64,000 bases of DNA, from positions 620,001 through 684,000 of the forward strand of contig NZ_CP151843.1 in the NCBI RefSeq assembly GCF_038452265.1. The letters are read 5' to 3'. This document shows positions 26,100 through 33,320 of the stretch, in pieces. The notes below the pieces were generated by a model. It saw nothing but the letters and a program-made list of their open reading frames with translations. It searched no databases and had not been told where the DNA came from. The translations under genes and the position numbers were made by a program. Each line of letters opens with the position of its first letter. The first letter of the stretch is position 1. This DNA is from Vibrio diazotrophicus. Its GTDB lineage: Bacteria; Pseudomonadota; Gammaproteobacteria; Enterobacterales; Vibrionaceae.

Positions 26100-27073
26100 T
26101 AGTCGTTTCTCCCACCTAATAGTTTGCTATTCAGCCATGTTAAACACGCGATGATCATAAATAGAATCCAAGAGATAGCGGACGCAGTACCAAAGTCACT
26201 TTCAACGAATGCCGTTATATACATGTGCATTGCCGCAGTTTTACCCGCTTGCTCTATACCACCAGTACCGCCTGTAATAATGAACGGTTCTTCAAACAGT
26301 TGAAGGTTACCAATGATGGTTAGCGTGACTGCGAAGAATGCCATTGGTTTCAGCATCGGAAGTGTGATGTGCCAGAACTGCTGGTAACGGTTTGCACCAT
26401 CGATAGTTGCCGCTTCATAAAGATCTTTCGGGATCGTTTGTAACGCAGAAAGGTAAAGCACCGTGTTCCAGCCAACAAAGCGCCAGAAAACCACAAACGA
26501 GATCATGTCTTTGGTATACGCTGGACGAGACCAATCAACATTCTCAGTCGGGAATAGCCATGCCAGAACTTTGATATCCGCAATGGTAAAGTTCCCCAAA
26601 GACGTAAGAATTTGGTTAATCATGCCGTAGTCACGAGAGAACAGCGTAGTGAACACAAGTGAGATCGCAACAGTTGAAGTAATGTACGGAACGAAGTAGA
26701 TACCAATCACCGTATTTCTCATACGCGTAAAGCTAGTATGAATAAAGTATGCGAGCGGCAGTGCTACTGCATGCTGAGGAATACCGGATTTCAGCGCAAT
26801 AATAAAGGTGTTGTAAATGGACGATTGGAACCATTCATCTTCAAGTGCGAAAACATAGTTCTCTACTCCGACCCATTCCATTGATGCCAATCCTGCAGCA
26901 GGCTCCCAATAATGGAAGGACAGGTATAAAGAGAACAGAAGTGGGAATAAACCGAATGCTCCGAAAATGATAAAGAAAGGGCTGACATAAAGATAAGGAG
27001 CGATCTTATTTCCTTTTCTTAGCCAGAAGTTTTTGCGTCTGGCGGCATTAAGGGGACGTGTCATTGTTGTCAT
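26099..27073 (-). CDS. CUT1 sugar ABC transporter permease (MalF type)
   Basis: This 324-residue integral membrane protein pairs with the MalG-type subunit. It has an N-terminal hydrophobic anchor (YLYVSPFFIIFGAFGLFPLLFSLYLSF), further membrane segments, and the ATPase-docking EAA loop EAATIDGANRYQQFWHITLPMLKP. I place the start at ATG 27073, preceded by GGAAATAG. An ATG three codons downstream is an alternative. It is the second gene after the binding-protein gene, across a short gap that holds a stem-loop. The substrate inference rests on neighbourhood only. Confidence 0.87.
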   Translation of the reverse strand: MTTMTRPLNAARRKNFWLRKGNKIAPYLYVSPFFIIFGAFGLFPLLFSLYLSFHYWEPAAGLASMEWVGVENYVFALEDEWFQSSIYNTFIIALKSGIPQHAVALPLAYFIHTSFTRMRNTVIGIYFVPYITSTVAISLVFTTLFSRDYGMINQILTSLGNFTIADIKVLAWLFPTENVDWSRPAYTKDMISFVVFWRFVGWNTVLYLSALQTIPKDLYEAATIDGANRYQQFWHITLPMLKPMAFFAVTLTIIGNLQLFEEPFIITGGTGGIEQAGKTAAMHMYITAFVESDFGTASAISWILFMIIACLTWLNSKLLGGRND

Positions 27074-27103
27074 AGGACTATTTCCAAAATTGCTACATGA
27101 CAA

Positions 27104-27123
27104 GGGGCCACCGATGTGACCCC
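27104..27123 (-). other. Stem-loop between binding-protein and permease genes
   Basis: GGGGCCAC (27104-27111) pairs with GTGACCCC (27116-27123), with one G-T pair and a CGAT loop, and no T-run follows. The position just after the binding-protein stop suits a 3'-end stabiliser giving excess binding protein over permease. Confidence 0.6.
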
Positions 27124-27138
27124 GGTACTAACGATTAA

Positions 27139-28380
27139 TTAACGACGACGAGCACGACGTTTAATTTGTTTCTCTGCATCGGCCAGCACTTGGTCAATGT
27201 TTGCATCTTTCTCTAGCACTTTTTCTAGAGCATCATTAACCACCTGACGAGCAACTTCGTCGTAACGGTCAACGGTCAATGCTGGGATGTGTTTGGTTGT
27301 TTCACGCCAGTTCAGACGAGCTTTTTGTCCACCCAAGTAAGCGATTTCTTGATTGAAGAAGTCGTCGTTATGAGTCGAAATAAGCACTGGGAACGCATTG
27401 ATTTCTTTAAAGCCCGCTAGCTGAATTTCTTTGTCCGTTGCCATAAATTCAATGAACTTCCAAGCTTCTGCTTTGTGCTCTGCTTTTTTAGGAATGGCGT
27501 AGAATGAACCACCCCAGCTCGCCATAGCACCGTCTGGAAGTTGAGAAGTACGCCATAATCCTGTCGCATCTGGAGCAATCCAACCTTGTAGGTGACCACC
27601 TAACCAAGCCCCCATCATTTGAACAGATACCGTTCCGCGACGTAGGCTTTCCGTCCATTCGTTTGACCAAGCAGCCACTTTCGCGTCGATACCCGCATCT
27701 CGCGCCTTCTTAGCTAAACGAAACGCTTCTTTAAAACGTTCAGAGTTAACAAGGATATTTTGGTCTTTATCGAAGTAGATGCCTTCGCCTTCTTTAAGGT
27801 TTGAACGAATAACAATGTCTTTAATATCTACCGCATTAGCGATCAGGTAGTTACCCGTTTTCTCTTTGATCTTAATACCCGCCTTGATAAACGAGTCCCA
27901 ATCTTTTAATAGCTCTTCTTCTGTAACACCAGCCGCGTCTAAAATGTCTTTACGATAAAAGGTTGCACCCGGACCGATGTCTGCAGGAATTGCCGAAAGA
28001 ACACCGTCAGAATTGGTTGCTTGCGCAACAGAGTAAGGTACCAATTTATCGGTAAATGCACCGGCACCATAAGGCGACATATCATCCAGACCGCCGCTCT
28101 CAATAAACTGACCCACATAGCTGTATTCGATTCCCATAACATCTGGAAGGTTCGCTCCTGTTGCAAGTGCCGTTGTCATCGCATTGTGATGGTCGGCATA
28201 CGCAAGCGTCACAACCTTGACCTTGATATCAGGGTATTTTTTCTCAAACATTGGCACCGCAATTTCTGCCACTTGGTTGAAATTGGGGAATGAAGCAACC
28301 GTAATCTCAGTAGGTGCAGCAAACACTGACACCGAAAACACGGAAGCTGCGATAGCAGAAGCAATGATGTTCTTTTTCAT
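27139..28380 (-). CDS. CUT1 sugar-binding protein of the xylan cluster
   Basis: This 413-residue extracellular solute-binding protein (family 1, MalE-like) has a signal peptide ending VSVFA before APTEITVAS. Features of the fold include VAEIAVPMFEKKYPDIKVKVV, the lobe-closing segment DIGPGATFYRKDILDAAGV, GTVSVQMMGAWLGGHLQGW and the helix-rich end AEAWKFIEFMATDKEIQ. The extreme C-terminus is unusually basic (KRRARRR). It should deliver oligosaccharides to the two permeases encoded immediately downstream. Xylo-oligosaccharides are favoured by context, but beta-glucans remain possible because one GH3 enzyme is BglX-like. The start has an AAGGA site. Confidence 0.88.
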   Translation of the reverse strand: MKKNIIASAIAASVFSVSVFAAPTEITVASFPNFNQVAEIAVPMFEKKYPDIKVKVVTLAYADHHNAMTTALATGANLPDVMGIEYSYVGQFIESGGLDDMSPYGAGAFTDKLVPYSVAQATNSDGVLSAIPADIGPGATFYRKDILDAAGVTEEELLKDWDSFIKAGIKIKEKTGNYLIANAVDIKDIVIRSNLKEGEGIYFDKDQNILVNSERFKEAFRLAKKARDAGIDAKVAAWSNEWTESLRRGTVSVQMMGAWLGGHLQGWIAPDATGLWRTSQLPDGAMASWGGSFYAIPKKAEHKAEAWKFIEFMATDKEIQLAGFKEINAFPVLISTHNDDFFNQEIAYLGGQKARLNWRETTKHIPALTVDRYDEVARQVVNDALEKVLEKDANIDQVLADAEKQIKRRARRR

Positions 28381-28389
28381 GATTTTTCC

Positions 28390-29448
28390 TTATTGGATTA
28401 TGACCTTGTCGTTTTTATCAAACACATGAACCTTGTTTTTATCGAAATAGAGTTCAAATTTGTCGTGAATCTTGTCGTCGGTGTAAGGGACTTCCGCAAT
28501 GATCCTCTTATTGCCAAATGAACATTCGATATGCTTCACCGCACCCATTAACTCAACCTGTCTCAGTTGAACGCTAATAGAAGCAAGGTTTTCAGCCTCA
28601 ATGTTTAGTGGAGTCAGATGGAAATCTTGAGCACGGATACCGACAGATAACGGCTTAACGTCACCTACACGATCGATCGTTGATTGGAAAATAAATGGCT
28701 TAACCGCGTCTCCGAGGTTTTCCAATATGTTCATCTCAGGAGTACCGATGAACTTGGCAACAAATTTACTATTTGGATGGTTATAGATTTCTTTTGGCGA
28801 ACCGATCTGTTCAATAACACCGTTATTCAGAATCGCAATACGGTCCGCTAGAGTCATGGCTTCGATTTGGTCATGAGTCACGTATACCACAGTGGTTTTT
28901 GTACGAGCGTGTAAGAGTTTGATCTCTGAACGCATCTGACCACGAAGCTTTGCATCTAGGTTAGACAGAGGCTCATCAAATAAGAACACGTCTGGGCTGC
29001 GAACCATTGCTCGCCCCATCGCAACGCGTTGGCGTTGCCCGCCCGAAAGTTCTTTAGGTTTGCGTGACAACAGTGGTGTAAGCTCTAAAACTTCAGCGAT
29101 TTCTTCAACCATGCGCTTACGTTTTACTTTATCGAAACCCAAGTTTTCGAGCGCGAAAGCCATGTTCTCTTCCACGGTCATATGTGGGTAAAGAGCATAG
29201 CTCTGGAACACCATTGCGATATTGCGCTCAATCGGGTGAAGTTCATTGACGACTTCATTTTCAATGCAAATTTCGCCGTCTGTTATATCTTCTAGGCCAG
29301 CCAACATGCGAAGTGTTGTTGACTTACCACAGCCTGATGGTCCCAATAGGACAATAAATTCACCATGTTGAATATTGAGATTGATACCTTTAACAACCTC
29401 TGTATCTCCATAGTTCTTAATCAAGTTTCGAAATTGAACTGATGCCAT
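28390..29448 (-). CDS. MsmX/UgpC-type sugar ABC ATPase (first copy)
   Basis: This 352-residue ATPase of the MalK/UgpC group has Walker A GPSGCGKST, Q-loop MVFQSYALYP, signature LSGGQRQRVAMGRAM, Walker B VFLFDEPLSNLD, switch VYVTHDQ, and a C-terminal TOBE-type regulatory domain from about residue 240. It lies nine bases before the sugar-binding-protein gene in the same direction and is the first gene of that transporter operon. It is therefore the dedicated energiser of the CUT1 importer. A paralogue with the same architecture lies at 30841-31917. The upstream 245 bases hold an operator-like palindrome and a CRP-like site. Confidence 0.92.
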   Translation of the reverse strand: MASVQFRNLIKNYGDTEVVKGINLNIQHGEFIVLLGPSGCGKSTTLRMLAGLEDITDGEICIENEVVNELHPIERNIAMVFQSYALYPHMTVEENMAFALENLGFDKVKRKRMVEEIAEVLELTPLLSRKPKELSGGQRQRVAMGRAMVRSPDVFLFDEPLSNLDAKLRGQMRSEIKLLHARTKTTVVYVTHDQIEAMTLADRIAILNNGVIEQIGSPKEIYNHPNSKFVAKFIGTPEMNILENLGDAVKPFIFQSTIDRVGDVKPLSVGIRAQDFHLTPLNIEAENLASISVQLRQVELMGAVKHIECSFGNKRIIAEVPYTDDKIHDKFELYFDKNKVHVFDKNDKVIIQ

Positions 29449-29586
29449 GTTCCCACCAAAAAATATGTAATTAATAACTTTCTTAACAACATATTATTCA
29501 GGTCACCAATAGTCACAATTACCAATATTTGAGTTTGTAATTACGATATTTTCTATTTGTGATTGAAGTCTTCAGGCAAGATATTT

Positions 29587-29603
29587 CACGAAACTGTTTC
29601 ATG
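29587..29603. promoter_or_regulatory. Operator-like palindrome upstream of the oligosaccharide transport operon
   Basis: CACGAAACTGTTTCATG has a perfect GAAAC-T-GTTTC core extended by further symmetric pairs, and lies about 140 bases before the ATPase start. LacI-family proteins bind sites of this size, and the LacI gene at 17813-18862 is the natural candidate. That link is inference. Confidence 0.4.
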
Positions 29604-29630
29604 GATTTTGAGTAAAAATCATCATTTATT

Positions 29631-29646
29631 TATGGTGTGCATCACA
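29631..29646. promoter_or_regulatory. Candidate CRP site upstream of the oligosaccharide transport operon
   Basis: TATGG-TGTGCA-TCACA has a perfect right half and 3 of 5 matches in the left half of the CRP consensus. It lies upstream of the palindrome at 29587-29603 for minus-strand transcription. Confidence 0.4.
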
Positions 29647-29647
29647 T

Positions 29648-29680
29648 AAAAAAACCAAGTAATAATACTTGGTTTTTTTT
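29648..29680 (-). terminator. Terminator of the second XylR-like gene
   Basis: Long arms (29648-29660 with 29667-29679, core ACCAAGT/ACTTGGT) are flanked by A and T runs on both sides. It is strong on the minus strand right after the regulator stop at 29694, and isolates the transporter operon downstream. Confidence 0.9.
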
Positions 29681-29693
29681 AGTTTATTTGCCA

Positions 29694-30779
29694 CTACTCA
29701 ACTAATCTTTTCCGATACTCAAGTGGTGTATAACCAAAGCTCTTTTGGTAGAGTTGATTAAGATAATTTTGCCCCAAGTAACCGCATTGCCTCGCAATGC
29801 TATCTACCGATAGAGACGTTTCCCTGAGTAGCTGCTTGGACTTGTCTAAGCGTAAGTTTGAAAGGTACTGATGAACCGTTTCCCCTTTCAACTCTAGAAA
29901 TTTTTTGTCTAGCGTTTTTCTAGAAACCCTACAATAATCAGATATTTGCATAACCCGAATATTGCGACTGTAATGCTTATGGATATAGAGAAGAGCGCTA
30001 TTTACTACGCTATCTGACTCAATTGCTGATTTTGCTGAGCTATCAACATAGAGCTGTTTGGCTTTGTAGCTTAACTGCTTACATGAAGGGCGAGGATTAA
30101 GCAGAAGTTCTATACACTCTCTTCCTAGTTGCTTAGGGTTTAAGTCAATAGAACTGATTGGTATTGGTGAAATATCTCGCTCCAACTCATCATAATCTGT
30201 ACCAATTATCGATACTTTATCCGGCACTGGAATATTATTTTCTATACAGTAACGTATAAATTTTCTGGCGGAACGGTCTGTGGTGCAAAATACGCCAACT
30301 CTATTTTCCGAGGTTGTAATGGCTTCGAGGGCATTAGAGTAATAACAACACCCTAATTTTAAAGCGAGTGATGAAAAGCTATTTTTTCTCTCCATAGCCC
30401 AAAGTTGGTAATAATCACTTAAGTCAGAATAGACGGAAACATTGCGAATACCATCATTAATAAAGTGTCCTAAGGCAATATCAGCAACATACTGGTTGTC
30501 ATTGTAAATACAGAGTATTCCATCTGGAGGGTTTGCCACCTGCGCATTGGAAAAAATGAGTTTTTTACCTGACAATTGAGAAATAAACTCCTCACAGCCA
30601 CGCTTATCAAAATCAGCAATCACGTAGTGCCATTTTCTCGATAACAAATAGGTCGCATTTTCTATTGCATCTATATGAATATTGATATTCATATTTAATT
30701 CATCGAGCTTAGACTTTACTCCTTTCAATAGCTCTCGATCGTAGTGAATCATGGTATCGATAAGCAGTAATAACTCCAT
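29694..30779 (-). CDS. Second XylR-like AraC-family regulator
   Basis: This 361-residue protein has the XylR layout: a periplasmic-binding-protein-like sensor (VGVFCTTDRSARKFIRYCIENNI, VSIIGTDYDELERDISPIPISSIDLNP) followed by an AraC-type helix-turn-helix (ISDYCRVSRKTLDKKFLEL and VDSIARQCGYLGQNYLNQLYQKSFG). It is shorter and much diverged from XylR at 14183-15376, and its N-terminal ligand half is poorly conserved. It sits between two sugar ABC ATPase genes, divergent from nothing. I infer a sensor for xylo-oligosaccharide or a related sugar that activates the neighbouring transport and glycosidase genes. The start at 30779 has an AAGAGGT site. Confidence 0.8.
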   Translation of the reverse strand: MELLLLIDTMIHYDRELLKGVKSKLDELNMNINIHIDAIENATYLLSRKWHYVIADFDKRGCEEFISQLSGKKLIFSNAQVANPPDGILCIYNDNQYVADIALGHFINDGIRNVSVYSDLSDYYQLWAMERKNSFSSLALKLGCCYYSNALEAITTSENRVGVFCTTDRSARKFIRYCIENNIPVPDKVSIIGTDYDELERDISPIPISSIDLNPKQLGRECIELLLNPRPSCKQLSYKAKQLYVDSSAKSAIESDSVVNSALLYIHKHYSRNIRVMQISDYCRVSRKTLDKKFLELKGETVHQYLSNLRLDKSKQLLRETSLSVDSIARQCGYLGQNYLNQLYQKSFGYTPLEYRKRLVE

Positions 30780-30799
30780 ACGTACCTCTTGAATATAAG

Positions 30800-30837
30800 T
30801 AAAGTTGCCAAATATTTTAAACCTTAGGCAACTTTTT
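30800..30837 (-). terminator. Weak hairpin after the second ATPase gene
   Basis: AAAGTTGCC (30801-30809) pairs with GGCAACTTT (30827-30835) around a 17-base AT-rich loop. It follows the ATPase stop on the minus strand, but the T-tract after it is short. Confidence 0.4.
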
Positions 30838-30840
30838 CAC

Positions 30841-31917
30841 TTAGATAATATGACCTGATTGGTTAAAGACATGGCATCGGTTTGGATCAAAAAATAAGTT
30901 CATTGACGTCTTTCCATCCAAATCAAAATCCGCTTCAACTTCTGCAATTAATTTCTGCTGTGCCATTGCCGCATTAATTTGTTGCGTACTACCGAGTAAT
31001 TCGCTGTTCATTACAGAAACATTCAGAGCAATACTGCCTTCACGTTGGCTCGCATGAATATCCGTTGGACGAATACCCAACGTTACGTTTTCTCCATCCA
31101 TAGCCTCGTCGAAAGACTTACCCAAATCGACTTTTTGATCACCCAATACAACTTTCCAGCTATCAGAATCTCGTTGTAACTTACCTTCCATCATATTCAT
31201 CGTAGGAGTGCCAATAAAACTCGCGACGAATTGACTCGCGGGTTTGTGGTAAACCTCGTAAGGTGTGCCAACCTGCTCAATTTCACCATCGCGCAGAATA
31301 ACCACTCGGTCTGCAAGTGTCATTGCTTCAACTTGATCATGGGTAACATACACTGTTGTTTTTGAATACTTGTTATGCAAGCTCTTGATTTCTCGACGCA
31401 TTGAATTTCGTAATTTGGCGTCTAAGTTTGATAACGGCTCATCAAACAAGAACACATTAGGTGTACGAACCATAGCTCGCCCCATAGCTACTCGCTGGCG
31501 CTGACCACCAGAAAGCGCTCTCGGTTTACGCTTTAGCAACGGAGTAAGCTGGAGCATTTCAGCAACGCGATTGACCTCTTTCTCAATCTCAGCCTTCTTT
31601 TTGCCTTCCATTTTTAATGAGAAGCCGATGTTTTCAGCAACGGTCATATGTGGGTAAAGAGCGTAGCTCTGGAATACCATCGCAATATTGCGTTCTTTTG
31701 GATTAAGGTCATTGACCACGACACCATCAATGAGAATCTCGCCGGAGCTGATATCCTCCAGACCAGATAGCATACGTAGAGTGGTCGATTTCCCGCAGCC
31801 CGAAGGGCCTAAAAACACAACAAATTCACCGCTCGCAATTTCCAAGTTAATATCCTTAACAATATGCGTATCGCCAGAATAAACCTTGTTCACATTCTTA
31901 AAGGTTACTGAAGACAT
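30841..31917 (-). CDS. MsmX/UgpC-type sugar ABC ATPase (second copy)
   Basis: This 358-residue paralogue of the ATPase at 28390-29448 has the same motif order: GPSGCGKST, MVFQSYALYP, LSGGQRQRVAMGRAM, VFLFDEPLSNLD and VYVTHDQVEAMTLADR, plus a C-terminal TOBE-like region with different sequence. The ATG at 31917 gives an N-terminus aligned to the paralogue (MSSVTFKNVNKVYSG). Longer readings do not. No permease or binding protein is encoded next to it, so it may energise several CUT1 permeases in the manner of MsmX, or replace the first copy. A diverged XylR-like gene follows it downstream. Confidence 0.9.
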   Translation of the reverse strand: MSSVTFKNVNKVYSGDTHIVKDINLEIASGEFVVFLGPSGCGKSTTLRMLSGLEDISSGEILIDGVVVNDLNPKERNIAMVFQSYALYPHMTVAENIGFSLKMEGKKKAEIEKEVNRVAEMLQLTPLLKRKPRALSGGQRQRVAMGRAMVRTPNVFLFDEPLSNLDAKLRNSMRREIKSLHNKYSKTTVYVTHDQVEAMTLADRVVILRDGEIEQVGTPYEVYHKPASQFVASFIGTPTMNMMEGKLQRDSDSWKVVLGDQKVDLGKSFDEAMDGENVTLGIRPTDIHASQREGSIALNVSVMNSELLGSTQQINAAMAQQKLIAEVEADFDLDGKTSMNLFFDPNRCHVFNQSGHII

Positions 31918-32432
31918 TCTTAATCCCAATATGATTTCTAACATTAACCATCATTCTTGCCATGTTAAATTTTTTCGCCAATTACCTTTTTTCTTAATCG
32001 AGTTTTTATATTTCACGATTGAGCCTTAGATCACGCATAAAAAGACAACTCGTTGATATATCGATTTGATAGATGCCCAAAAACACCCAGTTATCCCAAG
32101 CTATTTAAATATAAAAACAACTGGTTAAACCTAAATAAATAATAATATCCCTATTAAATGTAGTCATTTCATCTACCGACTTTACTAACTAAAGAATGGA
32201 TTTTTTAAAATCATCACTTAACGCTATAAGGGGAAAAATCATAAAAGTTCGGGAATAAGTATTTTAGACGCGCACTTTAAGTTGTCTTATCACCTTAGGC
32301 GTAGTCACATACCATTTTTATAACAGTACAAGTCCTTTTCTGTTATGTCCTAAGCGTTAACGTCTGTATCTATCCTCTTTAACCATCTTCATTAAAATAG
32401 GCTTATCCGGTCGTCAAAGAAGACACAAAACT
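31918..32432. other. Non-coding gap upstream of the second ATPase and the Nudix gene
   Basis: About 515 AT-rich bases lie between divergent genes. I found no gene, strong palindrome or terminator. One sequence resembling a CRP half-site with TCACG is too weak to call. The region presumably holds both promoters. Confidence 0.5.
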
Positions 32433-32927
32433 ATGAAAGAGAAATTTTGCAAAGACTGCGGCCATTTGCTTACTGAGAAAGACTACACCAATGAAGGAAT
32501 CGTTCCTTTTTGTAACCACTGTAATCAATACCGTTTCCCAGCATTTAGCACTGCAATCAGCGCTATCATCTTGAACCCGGATCAAACTAAAATAGTGCTG
32601 ATACAGCAGTATGGCCGTAAAGACAATATTCTGGTTGCCGGATATGTCGCTCAGGGAGACAACCTTGAATCAACCCTAATCAGAGAAATCCAAGAAGAAT
32701 TGGGGTTATCAGTCCAAAGCTACCGCTTCATGAGTAGTGAGTACCATAAAGGCTCAAACACACTGATGTGTAACTACCTTTGTACAGTCAATTCTGAAAA
32801 TCTGTCCGGTACTAACCATGAAATTGATCATGCTGCATGGTTTACATTCGCTGAGGCTGTTCGTGAAGTGAAAAGAGACAGTCTTGTACAAACATTCCTC
32901 CACAGAGCTATAGACTCACTTAAATAG
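32433..32927 (+). CDS. Nudix hydrolase with N-terminal zinc ribbon
   Basis: This 164-residue protein starts with a zinc ribbon (CKDCG at residues 4-8 and CNHCN around 29-33) like that of NADH pyrophosphatase NudC, followed directly by a Nudix domain. The Nudix box GYVAQGDNLESTLIREIQEELGL keeps REIQEE, which binds the metal, but has aspartate where the first glutamate of G-x5-E is usual. The protein lacks NudC's long N-terminal domain, so it is a shorter zinc-ribbon Nudix enzyme. The likely substrate class is a nucleoside diphosphate derivative. It stands alone between the xylan island and yhdT-panF. Confidence 0.82.
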   Translation: MKEKFCKDCGHLLTEKDYTNEGIVPFCNHCNQYRFPAFSTAISAIILNPDQTKIVLIQQYGRKDNILVAGYVAQGDNLESTLIREIQEELGLSVQSYRFMSSEYHKGSNTLMCNYLCTVNSENLSGTNHEIDHAAWFTFAEAVREVKRDSLVQTFLHRAIDSLK

Positions 32928-33026
32928 GTTAAATCAGTTTACATTGCCTTTCCTAGCCAATACTCTTCTGCAGAATCGTTTTTAGAGTAGATACCCTACA
33001 ACAATAGATTGGCTAAACTGTGAGTT

Positions 33027-33320
33027 ATGAAATCAGATAAGCAAAGACATCTAGCTTTAGATCGCCAAGCCAAACGAGAAGCCTTATGGGCAATACTTCT
33101 CGCTTTCGGTTATTTCGTCTGGTGGTACTGTAGCGCCTACTTTTTTTCAGCTCCACAAGGTGAACAACAACTGCCTCAACTTTACTGGGGCATGCCGTTA
33201 TGGTTTCTGTTGTCCTGCGTTTTGGGGCCGCTCATTTTCACCGCGCTTTGTGCACTAATGGTTAAATACCTTTATAAGGATGTTGACCTCAATAGCTATG
33301 ACGATGACCAACATGAATAG
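33027..33320 (+). CDS. yhdT: YhdT-family small membrane protein
   Basis: This 97-residue protein with two hydrophobic segments (LLAFGYFVWWYCSAYFF and PLWFLLSCVLGPLIFTALCALMV) belongs to the YhdT/DUF997 family, which almost always precedes panF. It ends in an acidic tail (NSYDDDQHE), and its last codons overlap the panF start. The family is thought to assist or accompany the sodium/pantothenate symporter, but no biochemical role is established. A modest GTGAG element precedes the ATG. Confidence 0.85.
   Translation: MKSDKQRHLALDRQAKREALWAILLAFGYFVWWYCSAYFFSAPQGEQQLPQLYWGMPLWFLLSCVLGPLIFTALCALMVKYLYKDVDLNSYDDDQHE

Noticed and set aside
32010..32045. CRP-like sequence with TCACG upstream of the second ATPase
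   Set aside because: The left half matches the consensus poorly, so it is not distinguishable from background in AT-rich DNA.
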